A DNA stretch of 14,801 nt from the NCBI GenBank assembly GCA_964611755.1, contig CAZTBB010000046.1, forward strand, positions 1 to 14,801, given 5' to 3'. The notes below the pieces were generated by a model. That model saw only the letters and a list, made by a program, of their open reading frames with translations. It was not told the DNA's origin and searched no databases. This DNA comes from CAZTBB01 sp964611755 (lineage in GTDB: Bacteria > Pseudomonadota > Alphaproteobacteria > Micavibrionales > Micavibrionaceae). Below, piece by piece: positions 6,828-14,040 of the stretch (position 1 is the first letter of the stretch; the number at the start of each line of letters is the position of its first letter). Position numbers and translations under genes: made by a program.

Positions 6828-8921
6828 ATGGATTTACAATCTATTTTAGAACCTATTGAGCAGTATATTTCATTTATCGTAGGGCTCGAAGCTTTTGTCA
6901 TCTTATTGCTGGGGATATCTCTGAGCATGCAGGTCAGAGAGGCGGCACGCATGCGAAAAACACAGGGTATTTTTGATGATGCTCTCTCTATTCCTGGGCT
7001 TGGTTTTGTTATTTTTGACAAAGATGACACATTGCTTGTCAGCAATGCTTTAGCAAAAGATATTCTTCCGATTTTAAAGCAGGGCAAAAGCAAGCTGTAT
7101 TTTCGTGATCTGCTTGATTTTATCTATGACCATGCCGATGATTCGATCAATATGCCCATGGAAAAGATAAGCCAGCCTCTCAGCAAATTGCCGCAAGCGA
7201 CATTTCGGGAAATTATACGCTCGGACGAAAACCGCCTTTGTCTTGTTGAGGCGAGGGTGACAGGCTCGGGACGGACCGCATTGATTGTTATCGATATTAC
7301 AGATCAGTATAAACAGCATGAACAGACCGTGGGTTTAGATATTAAAAACAAGCAATTGGCCTCAGCTATACAGGCATCATCCGATGCCCTTATCGTTTTT
7401 GAGGATAATGGCGGCGGTAATCTGGGGCTTGTTTTTGCCAATACATCATTTTGTGATCTTATGGGCATTAAGCCGGAGAATTTATCCTATTTGTCCGTTT
7501 TCGATATTTATGGCAGGTTCCTGGAAGGGGAGGCGCTGGAGAGATTTAAAGGCGCTATAGATGAGAGGCGGGACAAAAATGTGGAATTGTCATCAGAGAA
7601 TTCCGGCGTGCCTACATGGTATAATGTTCTCGTGAAATGCGTCCATCAGGAGAGTGTAGAAAAAAAGCTTATCATTCTATCATTTTCTGAAATTACGGCG
7701 ATGAAACAAAGGGAGGCAGAACTCTCTCAGGCCCAGAAGCTGGAGGCCTTAGGGAAGCTGGCTGCCGGTGTTGCGCATGATTTTAACAACGTTCTCTCGA
7801 TTATTGATGGGTATGCAACAATTGCCCTGAAACGAACCGATAAAGATGATCCCGTGCATGAATATGTCGACAAGATTAAAAACGCAGCCAAACGAGGGGC
7901 ATCATTAACACGCCAAATGCTTACATTTGGCCGTCATAAAATTAAAATCAAACGATCCGAGGATTTATCCGTTCTGGTGTCCAGCCAGACAGACTTGCTG
8001 AAATCTCTTCTTAATCCATCACTTAAACTTAAAGTTGATGTCGAAGAGCGGACTTATGTTGATTGTATGGCCGACTCTATCTCCCAGATATTGATGAATT
8101 TGGTTGTAAATGCACGAGATGCCATTTCAGAAAACGGATTGATTGAAATTAGTGTAAAAAAGATTCAGGCAGATCATAAGGTCATACAGCTGGATGGCAT
8201 TGAGCAGGGGCACAACTATATATTGCTCTGTGTTTCGGATAATGGATCCGGTATTCCTGATGATATTGTGAATAATATTTTTGACCCGTTTTTTACAACC
8301 AAAGAAACCGATAAAGGGACCGGTCTCGGCCTGTCTATGGTCTATGGTTTGGTTAATGAAATGGGCGGTATCATTGATGTTGAAACCAGTATTGGTCAGG
8401 GAACATCATTCAATATCTATATGCCTGAGAGCAATAAAATTCCAGAGCGGAAAGAGATGGTTTCAACCGAAAGTGGTGATGTAAATTTAGAGGGCTATAC
8501 TGTTTTATTGGCAGAGGATGAAGATGATCTGCGCGAGGCCATTGCAAGTATGCTTGAAGATATTGGCGTTCGTGTGATATCTTCAACCAATGGTAATGAT
8601 GCTCTTTTAAAGCAAGACGAATTTGAAGATGATATTGACCTCCTTTTAACGGATGTTGTTATGCCAGAATTGGACGGAATTAAGTTATCGGAAATGTTTA
8701 AGGCTTTGAGACCAAACTCTAAGATCATATATATGAGTGGCTACCCATCCTCTGATGCATTTGGGGCGGAAGGAATGCAGGAAAATGCTTTTTTCATGGC
8801 CAAGCCGGTAGAATTTGAAGATTTAAAGCAGGCACTGTTTAAGACGCTCACATTAACGGATGAGCAGATTAGGCAGGAAATTAAAAATGGGGCAGCCTCC
8901 TGGGTATCAGGAGAAAGCTAA
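6828..8921 (+). CDS. membrane-anchored PAS hybrid sensor histidine kinase
   Basis: A 697-residue hybrid kinase. One transmembrane helix spans about residues 13-34 (ISFIVGLEAFVILLLGISL), followed by two PAS-like regions (about 45-160 and 175-290). The dimerisation/phosphotransfer domain (about 300-370) has the H box GVAHDFNN with H317 as phospho-acceptor. The ATPase domain shows the N box NLVVNARDA (424-432), DNGSGIP (471-477), FDPFFTTK (485-492) and GTGLGL (497-502). A C-terminal receiver (about 556-675) has acidic residues E563/D564, phospho-acceptor D609, S637 and K659. All residues needed for autophosphorylation and phosphotransfer are present. The H box and layout recall CckA of alphaproteobacteria, but I cannot tell CckA from other HDFNN hybrid kinases, so no symbol is given. 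The ATG at 6828 begins directly before the membrane helix region; a TTG at 6789 would add 13 unlikely residues and overlap yjbH. The receiver gene follows after 19 nt. Confidence 0.92.
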   Translation: MDLQSILEPIEQYISFIVGLEAFVILLLGISLSMQVREAARMRKTQGIFDDALSIPGLGFVIFDKDDTLLVSNALAKDILPILKQGKSKLYFRDLLDFIYDHADDSINMPMEKISQPLSKLPQATFREIIRSDENRLCLVEARVTGSGRTALIVIDITDQYKQHEQTVGLDIKNKQLASAIQASSDALIVFEDNGGGNLGLVFANTSFCDLMGIKPENLSYLSVFDIYGRFLEGEALERFKGAIDERRDKNVELSSENSGVPTWYNVLVKCVHQESVEKKLIILSFSEITAMKQREAELSQAQKLEALGKLAAGVAHDFNNVLSIIDGYATIALKRTDKDDPVHEYVDKIKNAAKRGASLTRQMLTFGRHKIKIKRSEDLSVLVSSQTDLLKSLLNPSLKLKVDVEERTYVDCMADSISQILMNLVVNARDAISENGLIEISVKKIQADHKVIQLDGIEQGHNYILLCVSDNGSGIPDDIVNNIFDPFFTTKETDKGTGLGLSMVYGLVNEMGGIIDVETSIGQGTSFNIYMPESNKIPERKEMVSTESGDVNLEGYTVLLAEDEDDLREAIASMLEDIGVRVISSTNGNDALLKQDEFEDDIDLLLTDVVMPELDGIKLSEMFKALRPNSKIIYMSGYPSSDAFGAEGMQENAFFMAKPVEFEDLKQALFKTLTLTDEQIRQEIKNGAASWVSGES

Positions 8922-8940
8922 AAACAAGAACGGGGCAATT

Positions 8941-9366
8941 ATGGGAAGCTTAAAAGACGGGACAGTAGAAGATATTAAAGATTTGCGCGTGATGATCGTA
9001 GAAGATCAGCAAGATGTGCGTGCAATGGTCAGAAATATGCTAGCAGAACTGGGCATTACTCAAATTTTTGAGGCACCGGATGGCAGAGATGGCCTGACTT
9101 TTTTAGATGAAGCCATGGATATGGTTGATATCATTATTTGCGATTGGAACATGCCCAAAATGAGCGGCTTGGAATTATTAAAACAATTGCGCACGGTGGA
9201 GCCCGATATGCCTTTCTTGATGCTGACAGGGCGCAATGATCTTGAGTCTGTCGTAGAGGCAAAATCATCAGGGGTTACGGCATATATTCGAAAACCTTTT
9301 TCTTCGGCGGAACTGGAGGCAAAGCTGCGCATTATCATGCAGAAAGCCAGAAGGAAGGCAGCCTAG
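8941..9366 (+). CDS. CheY-like single-domain response regulator
   Basis: A 141-residue protein consisting of one receiver domain with a short N-terminal extension and a basic end (KARRKAA). The active site is complete: E21/D22 acidic pair, phospho-acceptor D68 in CDWNMPKMSG, T96 and K118 in RKPFSSAEL. The DWNMP context is typical of CheY-type receivers. There is no output domain, so it acts through protein contact or as a phosphorelay carrier. I chose the ATG at 8941 because the domain starts shortly after it; an earlier in-frame start at 8860 would overlap the kinase. It sits 19 nt after the kinase stop and is very likely co-transcribed, making that kinase the natural phosphodonor (inference). 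No flagellar or chemotaxis genes are nearby, so a motility role is not supported here. Confidence 0.92.
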   Translation: MGSLKDGTVEDIKDLRVMIVEDQQDVRAMVRNMLAELGITQIFEAPDGRDGLTFLDEAMDMVDIIICDWNMPKMSGLELLKQLRTVEPDMPFLMLTGRNDLESVVEAKSSGVTAYIRKPFSSAELEAKLRIIMQKARRKAA

Positions 9367-9387
9367 GCTACTCTAGTCTTTTCCATT

Positions 9388-9415
9388 TTGCGGTCATGCC
9401 GGCTTGGCGTATGAT
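9388..9415 (+). promoter_or_regulatory. possible promoter placing transcription start at the glpD ATG
   Basis: TTGCGG (9388-9393), a 16-nt spacer and TATGAT (9410-9415). The -10 matches consensus at five of six positions. Only six bases separate it from the ATG at 9422, so the start of transcription would fall on or next to the start codon. This agrees with the lack of any Shine-Dalgarno sequence before glpD and suggests a leaderless message. Confidence 0.45.
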
Positions 9416-9421
9416 TATCTT

Positions 9422-10891
9422 ATGAACAAGCATGCCTATGATTTATGTGTAATTGGCGGCGGTATCAATGGTTGCGGTATTGCCAGAGATGCTGCCGGAA
9501 GAGGTTTAAAGGTTCTACTGCTGGAGATGGAGGATCTGGGCAGTGCAACATCCTCGGCCAGTACAAAGCTCATTCATGGTGGCTTGCGTTATTTAGAATT
9601 TTTTGAATTTGGTTTAGTGCGAGAGTCTCTTAAAGAAAGAGATATTCTTTTGAAAGCTGCACCGCATATTATTTGGCCCATGCGTTTTATTCTTCCGCAC
9701 ACAGAAGGTCAAAGGCCTGCATGGATGATCAGGTTGGGTTTGTTTTTATATGATCATTTGGGTGGAAAGACAGCTCTGGAAAAATCAAAATTTTTATCGC
9801 TGAGTTCATTTGCAGATAATGTTTCCATTCAAAATAATTTTAAGGCGGCCTTTCAGTATTCTGATTGCTGGGTTGAGGATTCACGCCTTGTTGTTTTGAA
9901 TGCAATGGATGCCAGAGATAAGGGGGCAGATATTCGGCCGCGAACAAAATGCCACTCGATTACGGCGCAAAATCAGCATTGGGAAATCAAGACGGATACC
10001 GGGGAGGTATTCGGTGCGCGTTCTGTAATTAATGCGGCAGGACCTTGGGTGTCCCGGGTTTTAGATGGCTCGAGCCTCGATAAGCATACACCCCATGTGC
10101 GTCTGGTTAAGGGAAGTCATATTATTGTTCCGAAGCAATATCAGGGAGATCAGGCATTCTTGCTTCAGCAATCAGATGGACGCGTTGTATTTATTATTCC
10201 CTATGAAGGTGATTTTACCCTCGTGGGAACAACCGAAGAGAATTATCAAGGTGATGCTGCGAAGGCTAAAATTTCAGAGAGTGAAAAAGAGTATCTGATC
10301 GGTTGTTTTAATGGGTTTTTTGAGAACAATATTTCTACCGCTGATATTGTTCATACCTATAGCGGTGTGCGTCCATTGTTTGATGATGGGCAAGGTGAGA
10401 GCCGAAAAGTCACGCGTGATTTCAAACTCCACTATCACAGGGATCAGGCTTTGCCTCTGATTTCAGTTTATGGCGGCAAGTTGACAACCTACAGAACCTT
10501 GTCTGAAAAGGCCGTGGATTTGCTTTTGAAAATCAGTGGGCAATCGGCTCATGCTTGGACAGAGCATGCGGCATTGCCGGGCGGTGATATGGGCTGTTTT
10601 GCCGCTTTTCTGGATAATCAAAAGAAGAGATATCCTTTTCTGCCGGGTCAATTGCTCTATCGTTATGCGCGATCCTATGGAACATTAATGGATGTTCTCT
10701 TAGGGGGTGCGCGCGAAATTGAAAATCTGGGGGAGCGGTATGGTGATGACGTTTATGAAGCTGAAATTTCTTATTTGATCGAGTATGAGTTTGCATCAAC
10801 ATTGGATGACATTCTCTGGCGACGATCAAAATTGGGCTTGCATATTTCGAAGCAGACAATGAAGAAATTAGAAAAAAGAATAGGGGGGTAA
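9422..10891 (+). CDS. glpD: aerobic glycerol-3-phosphate dehydrogenase
   Basis: FAD-dependent, membrane-associated enzyme that oxidises sn-glycerol 3-phosphate to dihydroxyacetone phosphate and passes electrons to quinone. It has 489 residues, close to E. coli GlpD. The N-terminal FAD-binding Rossmann motif is CVIGGGINGCGIARDAAGRG (9-28), followed by the hallmark TSSASTKLIHGGLRYLE (43-59). Further family blocks are FQYSDCWVEDSRLV, NAAGPWV, RLVKGSHI, YSGVRPL and SVYGGKLTTYR. The C-terminal region (LWRRSKLGLH) matches the usual cap domain. I chose the ATG at 9422 over a TTG at 9404 because family similarity starts at once. There is no Shine-Dalgarno sequence before it, while a promoter-like element ends 6 nt upstream. 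glpK follows after 2 nt, so the two are co-expressed. No glpF or glpR is visible. Confidence 0.96.
   Translation: MNKHAYDLCVIGGGINGCGIARDAAGRGLKVLLLEMEDLGSATSSASTKLIHGGLRYLEFFEFGLVRESLKERDILLKAAPHIIWPMRFILPHTEGQRPAWMIRLGLFLYDHLGGKTALEKSKFLSLSSFADNVSIQNNFKAAFQYSDCWVEDSRLVVLNAMDARDKGADIRPRTKCHSITAQNQHWEIKTDTGEVFGARSVINAAGPWVSRVLDGSSLDKHTPHVRLVKGSHIIVPKQYQGDQAFLLQQSDGRVVFIIPYEGDFTLVGTTEENYQGDAAKAKISESEKEYLIGCFNGFFENNISTADIVHTYSGVRPLFDDGQGESRKVTRDFKLHYHRDQALPLISVYGGKLTTYRTLSEKAVDLLLKISGQSAHAWTEHAALPGGDMGCFAAFLDNQKKRYPFLPGQLLYRYARSYGTLMDVLLGGAREIENLGERYGDDVYEAEISYLIEYEFASTLDDILWRRSKLGLHISKQTMKKLEKRIGG
10883..10888 (+). promoter_or_regulatory. ribosome binding site for glpK within the end of glpD
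   Basis: GGGGGG lies in the last codons of glpD, with five bases between it and the glpK ATG. It is the strongest purine-rich site before any start in the window and, with the 2-nt gap between the genes, points to translational coupling. Confidence 0.6.
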
Positions 10892-10893
10892 AG

Positions 10894-12381
10894 ATGGGGC
10901 AATACATTCTTGCAATCGATCAGGGGACTACGAGCACACGCTCAATTCTCTTTGATGTGGATTCAAAAATTATAAATACAAAACAGCGCGAATTGAAATT
11001 ATTTTATCCGCAGAAGGGATGGGTAGAGCAGGACCCTGAGGCGATTTGGGATGATACATTATGGTCGCTAGAAGAGATTAAAAATGACCGGCCTGATTTA
11101 ATCGAAAAGACCGTAGCGCTTGGGATAACCAATCAGCGCGAGACAACAATTATTTGGGATCGCAAGACAGGCAAGCCAATTTATAATGCGATCGTTTGGC
11201 AAGACCGCCGCACCTCCGCCTATTGTGATGCGCTCAAATCTGAAGGGCATGAGAAGAGCATCTCAGACAAAACCGGTTTGCTTTTGGATCCATATTTTTC
11301 AGCAACAAAAATCAAATGGATATTGGATCATGTGGACGGTGCCCGTACCCGGGCCAAGGCGGGAGAGCTTGCCTTTGGTACAGTAGATTGTTTTTTGATT
11401 TGGAAACTGACGGGCGGCAAGGTTCATGCAACTGACATCACCAACGCATCACGCACTATGCTCTATAACATTCAAACATTGGAATGGGATCGTGAGTTGC
11501 TGTCTTTATTTGATATTCCGGCCGCGCTTTTGCCGGAGGTAAAAGAAAATGTAGACGATTTTGGGCGGCTGGATGAGGCGTATCTTGGAAAAGCAATTCC
11601 GATTGGCGGTGTTGCCGGTGATCAACAAGCCGCACTCATCGGTCAGGGATGCTTCAAAGAGGGGATGGTGAAATCAACCTATGGGACAGGCTGTTTTGCT
11701 CTGATGAATATCGGGTCAAAATTTAAACCTTCAAAAAACCGCCTTCTGACAACACCTGCATATAAAATTAAAGGCGAGCTTGCCTATGCACTTGAAGGGT
11801 CCATTTTTGTCGCTGGTTCTGCCATTCAATGGCTCAGAGATGGGCTTGGCCTATTTGATCATGCAGCCAAAAGCGAAGAGATGGCGAGTTCTGTGGCTGA
11901 TAATAACGGCGTATACTTTGTACCAGCACTCACAGGTTTGGGCGCGCCCTATTGGCAGCCGGCAGCCCGAGGCATGATCTATGGCATTGGCCGTGAAACC
12001 ACCAAAGAACATATTGCTCGTGCCGCTTTGGAGGCGCAAGCCTATCAAACATATGATTTGATGCAAGCCATGGAAGCCGATAGCGGTGTAAAAACCGCTA
12101 CAATAAGGGCTGATGGTGGCTTGGTGGCCAATGGTTGGATGTGTCAATTCTTGGCCGATATGCTGGGCGCGCAGATCGATATTCCAACAATTCATGAAAC
12201 AACAGCTCTTGGCGCAGCCTATCTTGCAGGCCTATCGGCTGGAATATATGCCAACCTTGATGATATCTCTCAAAAATGGTCGCGTGAGAAAAGCTATCAG
12301 CCATCGATGGATGAAAAAGACAAACAGATTTTGCTCTCGGGCTGGGTTGATGCAATTGAGCGCGTGAGGCTTAATAATTAA
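10894..12381 (+). CDS. glpK: glycerol kinase
   Basis: Cytoplasmic FGGY-family kinase that phosphorylates glycerol with ATP to sn-glycerol 3-phosphate, the substrate of the adjacent GlpD. It has 495 residues (E. coli GlpK has 502). The N-terminal phosphate-binding motif is AIDQGTTSTRS (7-17). GITNQRETTIIWD (77-89) and AIVWQDRRT (99-107) line the substrate site. The catalytic Asp is D243 in GVAGDQQAALIGQ, followed by STYGTGCFALMN. The C-terminal domain carries ADGGLVANGWMCQF and TTALGAAYLAG. Start and length are standard. It overlaps the last three bases of the convergent lysyl-tRNA synthetase gene at the stop codons. With glpD it makes a complete glycerol-to-DHAP path; glycerol entry would need a channel encoded elsewhere or diffusion. 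Confidence 0.97.
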   Translation: MGQYILAIDQGTTSTRSILFDVDSKIINTKQRELKLFYPQKGWVEQDPEAIWDDTLWSLEEIKNDRPDLIEKTVALGITNQRETTIIWDRKTGKPIYNAIVWQDRRTSAYCDALKSEGHEKSISDKTGLLLDPYFSATKIKWILDHVDGARTRAKAGELAFGTVDCFLIWKLTGGKVHATDITNASRTMLYNIQTLEWDRELLSLFDIPAALLPEVKENVDDFGRLDEAYLGKAIPIGGVAGDQQAALIGQGCFKEGMVKSTYGTGCFALMNIGSKFKPSKNRLLTTPAYKIKGELAYALEGSIFVAGSAIQWLRDGLGLFDHAAKSEEMASSVADNNGVYFVPALTGLGAPYWQPAARGMIYGIGRETTKEHIARAALEAQAYQTYDLMQAMEADSGVKTATIRADGGLVANGWMCQFLADMLGAQIDIPTIHETTALGAAYLAGLSAGIYANLDDISQKWSREKSYQPSMDEKDKQILLSGWVDAIERVRLNN

Positions 12382-13997
12382 GCCGCCTTTGAGAATTTAC
12401 CATCAAGTGCATCACGGATAAGTGCGGCTGTATCCTTTACGCCATAGAGCTGGATAAAGGATCCGAAGCGTGGCCCTTGAGATTGGCCAAGGCATACTTC
12501 ATAGATAGCTTGGAACCAATCGCGCAGTTCTGATTTGTCGTAGCCATTATCTTTGCCGGCGCTGAAGACTTCGGTCATATAATCTTCCGCCTCAAGCCCG
12601 TTATCCATCGTTTCAAGCTTGGCAGCAAGAGCATTCAAGGCCTTGGTTTCACGCTCATCAGGCGCACGATATTGTTTTTCAGGCAAAACAAAATCTTTGT
12701 AATAGCGAATGGCATAGCCAACCAGCCTGTCTAGAAATGGAGCATTTTCCGGCGTTGCGTCCGCGCTATATTGGCGGATAAAGCCCCATAGAACTTCAGG
12801 GTCGTCCGTGTTGGCTGCATTCACAAGGTTAAGCAGCAGAGCAAAGCTAATGGGCGTGTGTTGTGAATTTGGCACGGCTCCATCATGAATATACCAAGCC
12901 GGATTTTCTAATTTTTGTTTGTCATCTTGCTCGGCTAATTTACCGGCAAAGGTGATGTATTCATCCACCGCCTTTGGAATGATATCAAAATGCAGTTTTT
13001 TTGCAGAGGCCGGTCTTTGGAACATGTAATAGGCTAGGCTCTCATGCGGCGCATAAGTGAGCCATTCTTCCATGCTCAGGCCATTTCCTTTTGATTTGGA
13101 GATTTTCTCGCCTTGTTCATCAAGGAATAGCTCATAATGAAATCCGGCCGGTCTGCGGCCGCCTAGGATTTTCATGATTTTACCGGAGATTTCAGCAGAT
13201 GATTTTAAATCCACACCGGCCATTTCATAATCAACATCCAGTGCGTGCCAACGCAACGCCCAGTCGGCACGCCATTGTGCTTTGACTTTACCACCGGTAA
13301 TTTCTTGCTCAATTTTTTGGCCATCTTCATCTTCAAAGACAATTGTGCCGGCCTTTGCATCTGTTTCCAGAATAGGCACTTGAAGAACACTCCCTGTGCT
13401 TGGAGATACAGGCAGGAACGGAGAGTATGTTGCTGCGCGCTCTTTACCTAATATAGGGAGGACAGCGTCTTTGATCTCATCATGATGCCGGAGCATCAGC
13501 AGCAATGTTTCATCAAATTGGCCTTGCGTGTAGCAATCAGTCGCGCTGAAGAATTCATAATCAAAACCAAAAGAATCTAAAAACTCACGCAGTTTTGCAT
13601 TGTTATGATGCGCAAAGCTGGGGTAATCACTATCAAATGGATTGGGAACTTTTGTGAGAGGCTGGCCAAGAGCTGCTTCAAGTGTCTCGGGGTTGGGCAC
13701 ATTGCTAGGCACTTTTCTAAGCCCATCCATATCATCGGAAAAGCAGATAAGCTTGACCGGAATGTCACTAATGCGTTGAAAGGCGCGCAATACCAGCGTT
13801 GTGCGGCACACTTCACCAAAGGTTCCAATATGAGGCAAGCCTGATGGGCCATAGCCGGTTTCAAAAAGCACATAGCCTTTCTCGGTTGGCTTGATTTCAC
13901 CTTTATTCAAGGCACGCAGCCTGTTCAAAATGGATTTGGCTTCTTCAAAGGCCCATGTGCGGCAGGCCATCGCAATGTCTGTATCAATATCATTCAT
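12378..13997 (-). CDS. lysK: class I lysyl-tRNA synthetase
   Basis: Charges tRNA-Lys with lysine in the cytoplasm. This is the class I, archaeal-type enzyme, unrelated to the class II LysS of most bacteria but common in alphaproteobacteria and spirochaetes. It has 539 residues, a normal length. The HIGH-type motif is GPSGLPHIGTFGEV (50-63, HIGT at 56-59) and the KMSKS-type motif is KISKSKGNG (298-306), both in the class I Rossmann domain. The C-terminal part (about 320-539) is the helical anticodon-binding region. The ATG at 13997 is followed by an N-terminus typical of the family; no strong ribosome binding site is visible. It ends convergently with glpK, the two stop codons sharing bases. 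An unrecognised gene ends 41 bp upstream on the same strand and might be co-transcribed, though an inverted repeat lies between them. Confidence 0.95.
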   Translation of the reverse strand: MNDIDTDIAMACRTWAFEEAKSILNRLRALNKGEIKPTEKGYVLFETGYGPSGLPHIGTFGEVCRTTLVLRAFQRISDIPVKLICFSDDMDGLRKVPSNVPNPETLEAALGQPLTKVPNPFDSDYPSFAHHNNAKLREFLDSFGFDYEFFSATDCYTQGQFDETLLLMLRHHDEIKDAVLPILGKERAATYSPFLPVSPSTGSVLQVPILETDAKAGTIVFEDEDGQKIEQEITGGKVKAQWRADWALRWHALDVDYEMAGVDLKSSAEISGKIMKILGGRRPAGFHYELFLDEQGEKISKSKGNGLSMEEWLTYAPHESLAYYMFQRPASAKKLHFDIIPKAVDEYITFAGKLAEQDDKQKLENPAWYIHDGAVPNSQHTPISFALLLNLVNAANTDDPEVLWGFIRQYSADATPENAPFLDRLVGYAIRYYKDFVLPEKQYRAPDERETKALNALAAKLETMDNGLEAEDYMTEVFSAGKDNGYDKSELRDWFQAIYEVCLGQSQGPRFGSFIQLYGVKDTAALIRDALDGKFSKAA

Positions 13998-14022
13998 GTG
14001 CTTAGGGATAGCAAAAGCCTCA

Positions 14023-14040
14023 AAAAAAACAAGTTTTTTT
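14023..14040 (-). terminator. A/T-only inverted repeat after the unknown gene, weak terminator candidate
   Basis: AAAAAAAC (14023-14030) and GTTTTTTT (14033-14040) are reverse complements around two bases. On the minus strand the repeat starts inside the stop codon of the upstream unknown gene and ends in a T-run of eight. The stem has only one G-C pair, so termination would be inefficient and read-through into lysK is possible. Confidence 0.3.

Noticed and set aside
6828..9366. Assigning the kinase and receiver as CckA and CheY with a cell-cycle or chemotaxis role
   Set aside because: Domain order and the H box fit CckA and the DWNMP motif fits CheY, but many paralogues share these and no cell-cycle or motility gene is adjacent.
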